Shown here: positions 52,565-60,134 of the stretch, piece after piece
Numbering within the stretch: position 1 is the first letter of the stretch
How the letters are laid out: each line of letters opens with the position of its first letter
Source: Dyadobacter fermentans
GTDB lineage: Bacteria; Bacteroidota; Bacteroidia; Cytophagales; Spirosomataceae
NCBI RefSeq assembly: GCF_019924045.1
Contig: NZ_JAHXBN010000039.1
Span: forward strand, 1-60,219
Direction: 5' to 3'
Length of the DNA: 60,219 bases
Program-made: the position numbers and the translations under genes
The notes under the pieces: generated by a model
What the model was told of the DNA's origin: nothing
Database searches by the model: none
The model's input: the letters and a program-made list of their open reading frames with translations, nothing else

Positions 52565-53563
52565 TTACTGGTAAAGATACATGATTTCCTGCTGTTGCAG
52601 ATCTTCCTCCCATCGGCCGATATACGAAAAAATTCCCGGCTGCTTTTCATCCGTTTCACTTCGTGAGCCAAAAACAATGAGCCCCAATGCGAGGCAACGC
52701 ACAATATCCAATTGCCGCACAAGCCCGATACAGAAGCCGTCAATGAAACTTTCGCGGGCTTCGGGTGCTATCTCGAATGATGACGCCATCTTTTTGCGGG
52801 CCAACAGCACTTGAGCCTGCCGGGTAAACAGCATCGCCTGCGTGGCCGAGTACACCAGCAGCCTGTCTACCAGGATAGTTCGGAATATGGAAACGTATTT
52901 TCTTTTCAAATCAGGAAACACCTGGCCGGTGACGCTGCTGTACTCGTGCACGCCGTTGAGCACCATCCACAACTTGATTGCCTCTTCTTCGTCGAGCGCA
53001 ACCGTTACCTGGCCATGCTCAGCAAACTCGCTGATAATGTCTAGCACTTCTTCCACCTGAAACAAGCGCCTGGAAAGCGGGTCGCCCAGATAAAAAATGA
53101 ATTCCAGCCCCTGCTTTCCTACTGGCCGGATGACCCCGCGCAGCAAGCTGCTCCAAAGCTCCGAGGCCCCTGAAAGCCCTGCCCAATCCTCGAAAGCGAT
53201 GGTGCAACAATGTGCCAGAAAAGATTGCAAAACGTGCGTAACGGCGTCGCTGGTGAGGTAGCGCCGCCTGTCCTGCTCGCAGCCTGCTGAAGGAATGCCT
53301 TCACTCAGCCGGTGCAGCGGACTGAGATCCTGCTGCGCATTGAGAGTGATGCTCCGGATACCGATCATATGAAGTACCGCGGGTAGAGAAGACTCCCTGA
53401 TCCCGAGCTCATTAATATGCGTATCGGCGATCAAGCCCTGGCTCGTATTTGCGTGGAGCCGCCTGAGGTAGAAATGCGGTGACTCCGCGAGTGTCCGAAG
53501 CTTGATTTTGAGATCGGCGAGGATTGGGCCGGGATTCAGGATTTCGAGGTTAAGCGTTTCCAT
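52565..53563 (-). CDS. Uncharacterised partner protein of a sigma-54 activator, copy 2
   Basis: 332 residues; the ATG at 53563 gives METLNLEILNPGPILADLKI. It carries an N-terminal part of ~130 residues only loosely similar to copy 1, then the shared core: [78 protein letters not shown] and FIDGFCIGLVRQLDIVRCLA. The conserved order in two copies, each next to a sigma-54 activator, argues for a functional unit. Probably cytoplasmic. Family unknown to me. Confidence 0.75.
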   Translation of the reverse strand: METLNLEILNPGPILADLKIKLRTLAESPHFYLRRLHANTSQGLIADTHINELGIRESSLPAVLHMIGIRSITLNAQQDLSPLHRLSEGIPSAGCEQDRRRYLTSDAVTHVLQSFLAHCCTIAFEDWAGLSGASELWSSLLRGVIRPVGKQGLEFIFYLGDPLSRRLFQVEEVLDIISEFAEHGQVTVALDEEEAIKLWMVLNGVHEYSSVTGQVFPDLKRKYVSIFRTILVDRLLVYSATQAMLFTRQAQVLLARKKMASSFEIAPEARESFIDGFCIGLVRQLDIVRCLALGLIVFGSRSETDEKQPGIFSYIGRWEEDLQQQEIMYLYQ

Positions 53564-53581
53564 CGGTTTGATTGTTTGGGG

Positions 53582-54589
53582 TTAAAGAATAATGTCGTTC
53601 CGGGGTTGCAATGCCTCCGGCAATTCCTTTTCGCCCAGCATTTCGCGCAGCTCAATGTCCAGCTGCCGGCTCATTTGCGAAATGGGTACATCGTTGGCAT
53701 TGCCCTCGAAGGGGTTTTCCGTACTTTCCCCTACCTGTTCGAGTGACATGTACATCCACGAAATGAGCATGCTGAACGGGATGGCCGCCCACGCCATGTA
53801 ACCTTCGAGCGGCTCTCCCACGACCTGGTTGAGCAGGTCGAAGTCATGGACGATGCCGAACGGCAGCATAAAGCAAAAGGTCCACACGAAAATGCTGTTG
53901 ATCACCGCATACTGGCGCGGGTAAGGCGAATCTTTGAGCTGCTCGCTTTTGCTTTGCAGCATATAAAAGTCCTTGATCATCCGTTGCAGCTCGGCATATT
54001 GCGGGGCGATCACTTCCGCGTTTTCATTGAGCGCCTGGATCGTCTTGCTTTGCAATGCGAGGATTTTCCCAGCCTTGTTCTTCGAATCCAGCACTTCTTC
54101 CAGTTCCCCAGGCGCCAACAGCCCGCGCAATTCGCTCTCCAACGAACGGGCGCGTTCGGGTATGTGAAAAAAGCGCTGGTACTCCCTGTTATGGCGCTTC
54201 TCATTACTTTCCCAGATCCGGTCCTGGCGCAAATAATAGCGCAAGGCCGTGAGCCAGGCTAGGTGCCGGTAAATCAGCGTCCTGCTTTTGGAATGATCGT
54301 TCAGGAAATCGATGCTGATTAGTCCCCAGAAACGGCTCTGGCTGAGAATGTCCGTCCAGATGCGCTGACCTTCGGATGCGCGGTTGTAGGTCTGGGCATT
54401 TTTGAAACCCACGGTAAAAGCAGTGGCGGTGCCCAGCAAAGCCACCACCGGCCATGGGACATTCAGCCATTTCAATTCAAATACTTCGTGCAGTATCACG
54501 GGAAAAAGCCCCAACAGGAATAGTATGTAGGTATTCCGCCGGGTCCAGATCAGGAATTCTTTCAGTCGGTATGATTTGCCAATATGCAT
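53582..54589 (-). CDS. Bestrophin-type channel protein
   Basis: 335 residues. The N-terminus (FLIWTRRNTYILFLLGLFPV), FKNAQTYNRASEGQRIWTDI (the conserved F-R-x-x-x-x-Y-x-R-[WY]-x-x-G-R), HLAWLTALRYYLRQDRIWES and the C-terminal PFGIVHDFDLLNQV and NPFEGNANDVPISQMSRQLD are bestrophin/UPF0187 features. Four hydrophobic stretches fit. Bacterial bestrophins form pentameric ion channels (the one studied in Klebsiella is cation-selective). It is 18 bp upstream of the partner protein gene, in the same operon, which links ion flux to the sigma-54 module. Confidence 0.88.
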   Translation of the reverse strand: MHIGKSYRLKEFLIWTRRNTYILFLLGLFPVILHEVFELKWLNVPWPVVALLGTATAFTVGFKNAQTYNRASEGQRIWTDILSQSRFWGLISIDFLNDHSKSRTLIYRHLAWLTALRYYLRQDRIWESNEKRHNREYQRFFHIPERARSLESELRGLLAPGELEEVLDSKNKAGKILALQSKTIQALNENAEVIAPQYAELQRMIKDFYMLQSKSEQLKDSPYPRQYAVINSIFVWTFCFMLPFGIVHDFDLLNQVVGEPLEGYMAWAAIPFSMLISWMYMSLEQVGESTENPFEGNANDVPISQMSRQLDIELREMLGEKELPEALQPRNDIIL

Positions 54590-54623
54590 GCGTCTGGTCA
54601 GTTGTTTTTAATGTATTTCAAAA

Positions 54624-54764
54624 TCAGCGTATGTTGCGGGCAGCGGAAGCCAGTTCGTTGCGATTAAGGTGTATGTCAAATGCGTCGGATATCATAAAAG
54701 GTCCCACGGCCAGGGTAAGGGCAGTAGTATCGAGGAAGTTCCGGCGGCTGTATCGCGATTTCAT
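54624..54764 (-). CDS. 46-residue Tat-signal-like peptide ORF (possibly truncated)
   Basis: MKSRYSRRNFLDTTALTLAV then GPFMISDAFDIHLNRNE. The S-R-R-N-F-L motif and following hydrophobic stretch are a twin-arginine signal, but only ~20 residues of mature protein follow before a stop. It may be the start of a lost secreted protein or a small exported peptide. It lies between the hydrolase and bestrophin genes, all on the minus strand. Confidence 0.45.
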   Translation of the reverse strand: MKSRYSRRNFLDTTALTLAVGPFMISDAFDIHLNRNELASAARNIR

Positions 54765-54786
54765 ATTTTCATTGTGTTAAGGAAAG

Positions 54787-54826
54787 CCCCGGCCACCTTG
54801 TCGAAGAAGTGAAAGGTGACCAGGGG
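54787..54826 (-). terminator. Hairpin after the alpha/beta hydrolase gene
   Basis: On the plus strand CCCCGGCCACCTT (54787-54799) faces AAGGTGACCAGGGG (54813-54826) with one mismatch and one bulge. Read on the minus strand it follows the hydrolase stop by a few bases and is followed by a short T run. It may end the hydrolase transcript wholly or in part, which would lower read-through into bestrophin. Confidence 0.5.
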
Positions 54827-54828
54827 AC

Positions 54829-55626
54829 TTATTCTTTCGAAGCGATCTTTTGATCGGGTACACTTACGGCGGCCTGTGCGATAAATGCGGCTACCTTGGC
54901 AGGCTGCGAGAGCATCGGAACATGGCTGGCATTCAGTTCCAGGGACTGCGCCTTGATTTTTTTAGCCAATGTCCTTTGCAAACCGGGATTGATCATCCCG
55001 TCACGGCCGGCGACGATGTACCACGAGGGTTTGTCGTGCCAAGCTGCTTTACTGACCTTTTCATCCGTTGTGGAAGCGGCCCATTGGCCCTGCGTGGCCA
55101 AAATGAGCTTGCGTTCCGACATGGGCAGGTCCAGCGCGAAGTTTTCGAAGATGCCTTTCGGCGTGAGGGTGAGGTAACCGAACGAATCGGCCCGCACCTG
55201 GTCATTGCCGGGAGCGAGCGGCGCTGTTTTGGCCACGTCGTTGAGCGACTGCCCGTTATCGGGTGCAAACGCTGCTACATATACGAGCCCTGCCACTTTC
55301 GGGTCGTTACCCGCTTCGGTGATCACCACACCGCCCCATGAGTGCCCCACCAGCAGCACCGGACCGTCCTGCAAGGCGACGATGCGTTTGGCCGCAGTCA
55401 CGTCGCCGTTCAGCGAGATTAGCGGATTTTGCACGGCCGTGACCTTGTAGCCCTTAGCTTCCAGCAGCGGAATCACTTTCGACCAGCTCGAACCGTCAGC
55501 GAAGGCACCGTGGACGAGTACGATATTCCTGACACCTTTGGTTTGCGCCTGCACCGGCTGAAACGCCACTAGTGCAAGCAATGTGGCAGCAATCATACCC
55601 AGGATTGATTTGTTGAAATACAACAT
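54829..55626 (-). CDS. Exported alpha/beta hydrolase
   Basis: 265 residues from the ATG at 55626, which opens a signal peptide (MLYFNKSILGMIAATLLALV, cleavage after VQA). NIVLVHGAFADGSSWSKVIP (HG oxyanion region), LLVGHSWGGVVITEAG (nucleophile Ser in G-H-S-W-G-G), WYIVAGRDGMINPGLQR (acid) and NASHVPMLSQPAKVAAFI (His) mark the fold. This type is common in Bacteroidota and resembles salicylate-esterase-like or haloperoxidase-like hydrolases (HGAFADGSSW). Periplasmic location is expected. It follows the HSL-type esterase by 46 bp. Confidence 0.9.
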   Translation of the reverse strand: MLYFNKSILGMIAATLLALVAFQPVQAQTKGVRNIVLVHGAFADGSSWSKVIPLLEAKGYKVTAVQNPLISLNGDVTAAKRIVALQDGPVLLVGHSWGGVVITEAGNDPKVAGLVYVAAFAPDNGQSLNDVAKTAPLAPGNDQVRADSFGYLTLTPKGIFENFALDLPMSERKLILATQGQWAASTTDEKVSKAAWHDKPSWYIVAGRDGMINPGLQRTLAKKIKAQSLELNASHVPMLSQPAKVAAFIAQAAVSVPDQKIASKE

Positions 55627-55672
55627 GATAAAGAGTTGGTTATAGATAAATATTTTAAACAAAACAGGCTAG

Positions 55673-56665
55673 CTAGCCAAGATACTTTTTCAGCTCGGCG
55701 CCGACCTGCACAATGTGCGAACGTACTGCCGGCAGCGTGGCCAGGCCATTCAACAGCCCGAAGTCGTGGATCATGCCGTTGTAGCGAACGGTGGTGACGG
55801 CGACACCGGCTTCGTCAAGTTTGCGGCCATAGGCTTCCCCTTCGTCGCGCAGGATATCGTTTTCCGCTGTCTGAATGAGCGCCGGGGGCAGCCCTTTGAG
55901 CTGTTCCAATGTGGCTTGCAGCGGCGACGCATAGATCGCCTTGCGTTCTTTCGGGTTCGGAATGTAGAGGTCGTACATCCATTTCATGAGCGAGGTACTC
56001 AGGAAGCGGTCTTTTCCGAATTTGCGGTAGGATTTGGTGTCAAAATCGGCGTCCACGATCGGCCACATCATCACTTGCAGCTTGATTTCGGGCCCGCCTT
56101 TCTCCTTCGCCATCAGGCAGGTGACGGTGCTCATATTTCCCCCGACGCTATTGCCGACGATCGCCAGTCGGCTCCCATCTACATTGATCTGCTGACCGTT
56201 GGCCGCCACCCATTTGGTAGCTGCATAAATCTCGTTGATTGCTTGCGGATACCGCGCCTCGGAGGTGCGGGAATAGTTTACAAACACCGCTGCCATGCCC
56301 GATTCCACGACAATGTCGCGCACCAGGCGATGGTGTGTTGGAAAATCACCGAGAATCCAGCCGCCGCCGTGGATGAACATAAACACAGGCAATATGCCCG
56401 TGGCCCCCTCCGGCCGAACAATGTGCAGGTCCACAGTGTACCCGTCGCTCGTGATCGTTTTCAGATCGATTTCCACACCCGAAACGTCCACTTCCACCGA
56501 CGCCTGCGCATCGGCAAGCCCGGCCTGCGCTTCGGCGAGCGGCAGCGTTTCCAGGGCGGGCGCGCCGGAGTTGTTGATGCTTTTCAAAAATTCCTTCACT
56601 TCACGTGACAGCCTGGGATCGGTCGCATAGTCTTTTACCGGGCGTTCTTTGCGGTTCTTTTTCAT
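55673..56665 (-). CDS. Alpha/beta hydrolase of the hormone-sensitive lipase (HSL) esterase family
   Basis: 330 residues, no signal peptide. FMFIHGGGWILGDFPTHHRL contains the HGGGW oxyanion hole of the HSL family; LAIVGNSVGGNMSTVTC has the catalytic Ser in G-N-S-V-G-G; QTAENDILRDEGEAYGRKL holds the acid and YNGMIHDFGLLNGLATL the His. It should hydrolyse small carboxyl esters in the cytoplasm. The start at 56665 gives MKKNRKERPVKDYATDPRLS. It is the first clear gene downstream of candidate sigma-54 promoter 3, with a leader of ~340 bp. Confidence 0.92.
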   Translation of the reverse strand: MKKNRKERPVKDYATDPRLSREVKEFLKSINNSGAPALETLPLAEAQAGLADAQASVEVDVSGVEIDLKTITSDGYTVDLHIVRPEGATGILPVFMFIHGGGWILGDFPTHHRLVRDIVVESGMAAVFVNYSRTSEARYPQAINEIYAATKWVAANGQQINVDGSRLAIVGNSVGGNMSTVTCLMAKEKGGPEIKLQVMMWPIVDADFDTKSYRKFGKDRFLSTSLMKWMYDLYIPNPKERKAIYASPLQATLEQLKGLPPALIQTAENDILRDEGEAYGRKLDEAGVAVTTVRYNGMIHDFGLLNGLATLPAVRSHIVQVGAELKKYLG

Positions 56666-57007
56666 TTTTTTTAACTGTTTGATTAATCCGATTTTCAGGC
56701 TGGTCCGGCATAGCAGACGGGCAGTTTCCCATCCATTGAATCACCGTGTTGCTGATCGGACTTCGCGGGAACGGCGCGCCGACGTTGGTTTGTCCCGTGC
56801 ACGAACGGGTGGAAAGTGCACACCCCTTACAGCAGCCTCGGTGAGCTGACACCCGTCATCTTCGTTTCGATGAACGGGGAACCCGTCGCAAAGCCTTCAT
56901 TCCAGATAACCCTAATAGATACTGGGCCAGCCTAATGTAAATTTTTGTCCCGATAGTTGATAAAAACTGTGTCACCAGAGAAAACGGCCGGGACGAGATG
57001 ATAGATC
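56666..57007. other. Long leader between promoter 3 and the esterase gene
   Basis: Minus-strand frames here contain short texts such as GFATGSPFIETKMTGVSSPR and MDGKLPVCYAGPA but each meets stops, so they look like debris of a lost first gene. No hairpin strong enough to call a terminator was found. If promoter 3 is real, transcription would cross this stretch before the esterase. Confidence 0.35.
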
Positions 57008-57023
57008 GCAATCCACATGCCAG
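57008..57023 (-). promoter_or_regulatory. Candidate sigma-54 promoter 3 (-24/-12), minus strand
   Basis: Read on the minus strand: CTGGCATgtggaTTGC. The GG and GC doublets stand at the strict sigma-54 distance and the -12 element TTGC is the exact consensus. The enhancer-like repeat at 57080-57120 is ~79 bp upstream of its GG, the same as for promoters 1 and 2. Confidence 0.7.
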
Positions 57024-57079
57024 ATAATTAAAACCCTGATTGTGAGTAAATTAATTCACACATCAGACATTCTTCAATG

Positions 57080-57120
57080 GCGATATTTCGTGCAATCACT
57101 TCTGGCTGCGCTAAATACAG
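57080..57120. promoter_or_regulatory. Upstream activating site 3
   Basis: TATTTCG (57084-57090) faces CTAAATA (57111-57117) over 20 bp, a slightly imperfect version of the TATTTCG / CGAAATA pattern. The left arm with flank, GCGATATTTCGTGCAAT (57080-57096), is the exact reverse complement of 17 bp in site 2, and the right end AAATACAG equals part of site 1. It is therefore a mosaic of the other two sites and a convincing third member. Confidence 0.7.
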
Positions 57121-58121
57121 TCAGCGCTTGGGAAGAACGCCAACCGAGGAGGTGTGCAACTACAAGCAACGAGCAATATTGAGTATAACCGGACAACGGA
57201 AACATTTTCACCTCTTGCTTTGAAAGAGATGACAGACTGGATACTTGCTATCGCTCGCATATAGCGTTTGGAAGAGAATTCAAATAACTCCATACTTTAA
57301 ATACGAAACATATCGCATACCTTAAAAATTAAAAAGGTTATATATATCAGGCAATTGATCCTAAAATATTTATAGTTAATATTGTATAACTTTGGTTATG
57401 TTAACTAAAAGATGGCAGACTTCCAGGCCGAGCGCGAGTTCGGAGACAAGCTCTTACGTACAACGAATCCGACAAAATCGGTGTCTAATACCAATATCGA
57501 CCACTGACGAGCATAGGGCAATACCGGGATCGGCGAAGAAAGTCCCCTGCTTCATCTGGCTAAAAGAACACAGGATCCAGTTTTTGCGCGGGCTTTACCA
57601 AATATTGAGTCTTTGAGGCCAGGTAGCGAAGAAAGATAAAGCAGAAGCTTTGGGATTTTTAACCGGACGGCCGAAGAGCTGATGCTTAAGTTGCCTCAAT
57701 ATCAATGCTTTTGGATAACAATATCAACCTAAGTACTCGTTTCGACAAATAAGCACCGAGTAACGTGAGCAAATTTCACGAAAAAAATATTAGCCCTGTT
57801 TAATATGTAACTATTTTTATCTATAATTGCACTGACCCTTCTGCTCTACAATAACTAAGCACTCGCAAATAATAGCACCCTAAAGATATGAAACTTCATT
57901 CCGAGCACTTTAAATGTTCGGTTGCAGTTTTGCGCATCTTATTTTTTTCGTTTGATTATAAACGACTTCCTTGATCTTTCAACATTACTTTCGACATGAA
58001 ATTAATATGCTGAAAGTTATACGGAAACCATATGCCCCTCTTTGAACGTTAACTTTACTTGTTAATTTAATCTAGCCAACCAGGAAGAATACTTTTAAAA
58101 CATTGTATACATTTTGACAAC
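57121..58121. other. Long non-coding stretch with gene debris
   Basis: No intact gene. Around 57412-57720 the plus strand reads MADFQAEREFGDKLLRTTNP and, after stops, EESPLLHLAKRTQDPVFARA and FNRTAEELMLKLPQY, which looks like a decayed coding sequence of unknown family. The last ~350 bp are very A/T-rich and lead into the lipoprotein gene at 58122. Confidence 0.4.
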
Positions 58122-58585
58122 ATGAAAAAATTTGTGATTCTGTTTATATGTACAGTCAGTGGCGTGTTTGTCACTTGTAAAGAAGACAAACCATTCGAGT
58201 TCGAATGTGTAGATGGCACTATAAATTTTGAACTGTTAAATGATGAGTTAAACCCGCAAGTTCGACTTAAAGATATAGGAAGTAGCAGTACAAATGCTCA
58301 GATCATTCAAAGTGAAAACGAGTTGTATAATAAACTTGAAATTGTCTTCCTAAAAAAAAGATTGACTTTGATAAAAAAAGCTTGATCGTAATAAGCTTTA
58401 AAACAAACCCACCCGTATCCGTTGAATCTGAGAGCGTAATAGTCGATTGCAATAACAAAAGGATACGGGTAATTGCTGAACTGCGCAGTGCGTCGATTCC
58501 AGTAGATAATGTCAATTGCGTTTTTGCAATTTTACCAAAACTTAAATCATATAATATTGAATTCATTCCCAACTACTTAAAATAA
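58122..58585 (+). pseudogene. Lipoprotein gene split by a frameshift at a run of eight A
   Basis: The first frame (58122-58385) has a signal MKKFVILFICTVSGVFVTCK and continues to NELYNKLEIVFLKK, then runs out of register. The second frame (58382-58585) contains VISFKTNPPVSVESESVIVD and ends in SYNIEFIPNYLK. Shifting frame within the A8 run at 58352-58359 joins them as KKKIDFDKKSLIVISFK, giving a protein of ~154 residues. It may be a mutation, a slippage-based switch or a sequencing error. Only 7 bp separate it from the next gene. Family unknown. Confidence 0.7.
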
Positions 58586-58592
58586 ATAGCCT

Positions 58593-58997
58593 ATGAAAAC
58601 TTTTGCTCTATTTAGTTTATTTTTTTCGCTTTTAATGCAATTTTCAAGCCAGGCGCAGAACTTATTTTATAGGCATAATGGTATTCAGATTAAGCTAATA
58701 AAATCAGAAAAAAAATCCATCATCCAAACAAAAAATGGAACCAATATCTCAACCTTAATAAAAAACAATCCTTCTATTGACTCACTTAAAGAACTAGCAC
58801 CAGATCAGAACTTCTACGTACTCTTTAAAAATGGAGCAACCAATAGCCTTCGGCAGTCATTGAATTTAGATACGGATATAATCAGTGTCAATCCAGTCTT
58901 GATCACCGCTGATGGAAAGGAACTTGGCTTTATCTCAGAACAAATAATTGTCCGACTAAAACCAAGTGTAAGTGTCCCTAAACGACAGACAGTTTGA
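58593..58997 (+). pseudogene. N-terminal part of a secreted protein, probably a protease prodomain, cut near an IS
   Basis: 134 residues. MKTFALFSLFFSLLMQFSSQA is a signal peptide. The mature part (LFYRHNGIQIKLIKSEKKSI, DTDIISVNPVLITADGKELG and FISEQIIVRLKPSVSVPKRQ) resembles the N-terminal prodomain of Bacteroidota subtilisin-like (S8) proteases, where a V-N-P-V-x-x-x-x-D-G-x-E-x-x-x-x-x-x-I-I-V-R-L-K line leads to the catalytic domain. The frame ends 30 bp before OrfA of an IS3 element, and no catalytic domain is found, so the gene seems to have been cut by the insertion. Confidence 0.55.
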
Positions 58998-59027
58998 AAT
59001 TAGAGCTTAAACCTTAATTTTAAACTG

Positions 59028-59318
59028 ATGAAAAAGACGAGATTCACAGAGACACAAATTGTTTTGATCCTCAAACAGCAGGAAGCTGGCATCCCGACGA
59101 AGGAGATTTGTCGGCAGCATGGCATTTCTGAGGCCACTTTTTACAATTGGAAGAGCCGGTATGGTGGAATGGAAGCTTCCGATGTAAAACGTCTCAAAGA
59201 TTTGGAGGAGGAGAATTCCCGGTTGAAAAAGATGTTTGCGGACCTGAGCCTGGATAACCAAATACTCAAAGAGATTTTCGTAAAAAAGGGCTGGGCTCTG
59301 CCGCAAAAAGGGAATTGA
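59028..59318 (+). CDS. IS3-family transposase OrfA
   Basis: 96 residues. KTRFTETQIVLILKQQEAGI with EICRQHGISEATFYNWKSRY is the helix-turn-helix that binds the element ends; KRLKDLEEENSRLKKMFADL is the leucine-zipper coil. The style (MKKTRFTE, FYNWKSRYGGM) is that of the IS407-like subgroup. The stop TGA overlaps the TTG that could open OrfB, and a GCAAAAAGGG stretch just upstream would suit -1 frameshifting, which makes the active OrfAB fusion. Confidence 0.93.
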   Translation: MKKTRFTETQIVLILKQQEAGIPTKEICRQHGISEATFYNWKSRYGGMEASDVKRLKDLEEENSRLKKMFADLSLDNQILKEIFVKKGWALPQKGN

Positions 59319-60115
59319 CGGAGGAGATTGTTCGCGAGCACGATATCGCTGTGAGCAGAGCCTGTAAAATCGTTAGCCTTGTTCGTTCTCAATATTATTA
59401 CAGCAGCAAGAAAGATGATTCTGAGGTAATTGAGTCGTTGCAGGACTTGGCATTCAAACACCCCTCATACGGGTTTAGAAAGCTGTTTGCCTACCTGCGA
59501 AGATCAGGTAAGCCATGGAATCATAAGCGAGTTCACCGCATTTATCAAGTTTTGAAGCTGAATAAGAGGCGAAAAGGAAAACGACGATTACCCGATCGGG
59601 TTAGGCAACCATTAGCACAGCCTGCCCATATAAATGAAGTATGGAGTGTCGATTTCATGAGTGATAGCATGATTGGAAATCGCAAGTTTCGCACGTTCAA
59701 CGTTATCGACGATTGCTCTCGTGAGGCATTGGCCATAGAAATAGACACATCACTTTCCGCTAAGCGGATCATTAGGACTTTGAACCGTATTGGCGAAAGC
59801 AGGGGATTCCCAATCGCGATCAGATCGGACAATGGGCCGGAATTCACCTCCGGAAATTTCACGATCTGGTGTGAGGAAAAAGGGATTGAAACCAGATTTA
59901 TACAGCCAGGCAAGCCAACGCAAAACGGGTATATCGAACGATTTAACCGACTGTACAGGGAAGCCGTTCTTGACGCATATTTGTTCTTCGACCTAGATCA
60001 GGTTAGGCAATTAACCGATGAATGGGTCGAAGAATACAATGAGCGACGACCGCATGAAGGCTTAGGGAACAACACTCCCAATGAATGGAGGCTAAATCTG
60101 GAAAAGACGTCATGA
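59315..60115 (+). CDS. IS3-family transposase OrfB (DDE integrase core)
   Basis: 266 residues in the -1 frame of OrfA. The N-terminus (AVSRACKIVSLVRSQYYYSS) is followed by HTH_21-like text (PSYGFRKLFAYLRRSGKPWN) and the rve core: NEVWSVDFMSDSMIGNRKFR (first D), AIRSDNGPEFTSGNFTIWCE (second D), PGKPTQNGYIERFNRLYREA (catalytic E). The end NERRPHEGLGNNTPNEW is also typical. All catalytic residues are present, so it may be active. No separate ATG start is visible; it is probably made by frameshifting. Confidence 0.95.
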   Translation: MTEEIVREHDIAVSRACKIVSLVRSQYYYSSKKDDSEVIESLQDLAFKHPSYGFRKLFAYLRRSGKPWNHKRVHRIYQVLKLNKRRKGKRRLPDRVRQPLAQPAHINEVWSVDFMSDSMIGNRKFRTFNVIDDCSREALAIEIDTSLSAKRIIRTLNRIGESRGFPIAIRSDNGPEFTSGNFTIWCEEKGIETRFIQPGKPTQNGYIERFNRLYREAVLDAYLFFDLDQVRQLTDEWVEEYNERRPHEGLGNNTPNEWRLNLEKTS

Positions 60116-60134
60116 TTTTAAAATCGACTTATAC

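Larger units (their letters stand above)
58999..60120 (+). mobile_element. IS3-family insertion sequence, apparently intact
   Basis: Two overlapping genes, OrfA (59028-59318) and OrfB (59315-60115), in the usual IS3 arrangement. The exact ends are not resolved: I could not identify a clear pair of terminal inverted repeats or a target duplication, so the borders given are approximate. It follows directly on the truncated secreted-protein gene. Confidence 0.85.

Noticed and set aside
54630..54660. TGGCTT..GCCC on the minus strand as a sigma-54 promoter for bestrophin
   Set aside because: The -12 element is wrong and the spacing does not fit, unlike the three accepted promoters.
54733..54765. 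Sequence GAAATCGCGATA upstream of bestrophin as a fourth enhancer site
   Set aside because: Only part of the motif matches, there is no mirrored arm at the right distance and no -24/-12 promoter follows.
56601..56852. 83-codon minus-strand frame over the esterase start
   Set aside because: Overlaps the esterase start region in another frame and contains no conserved pattern.
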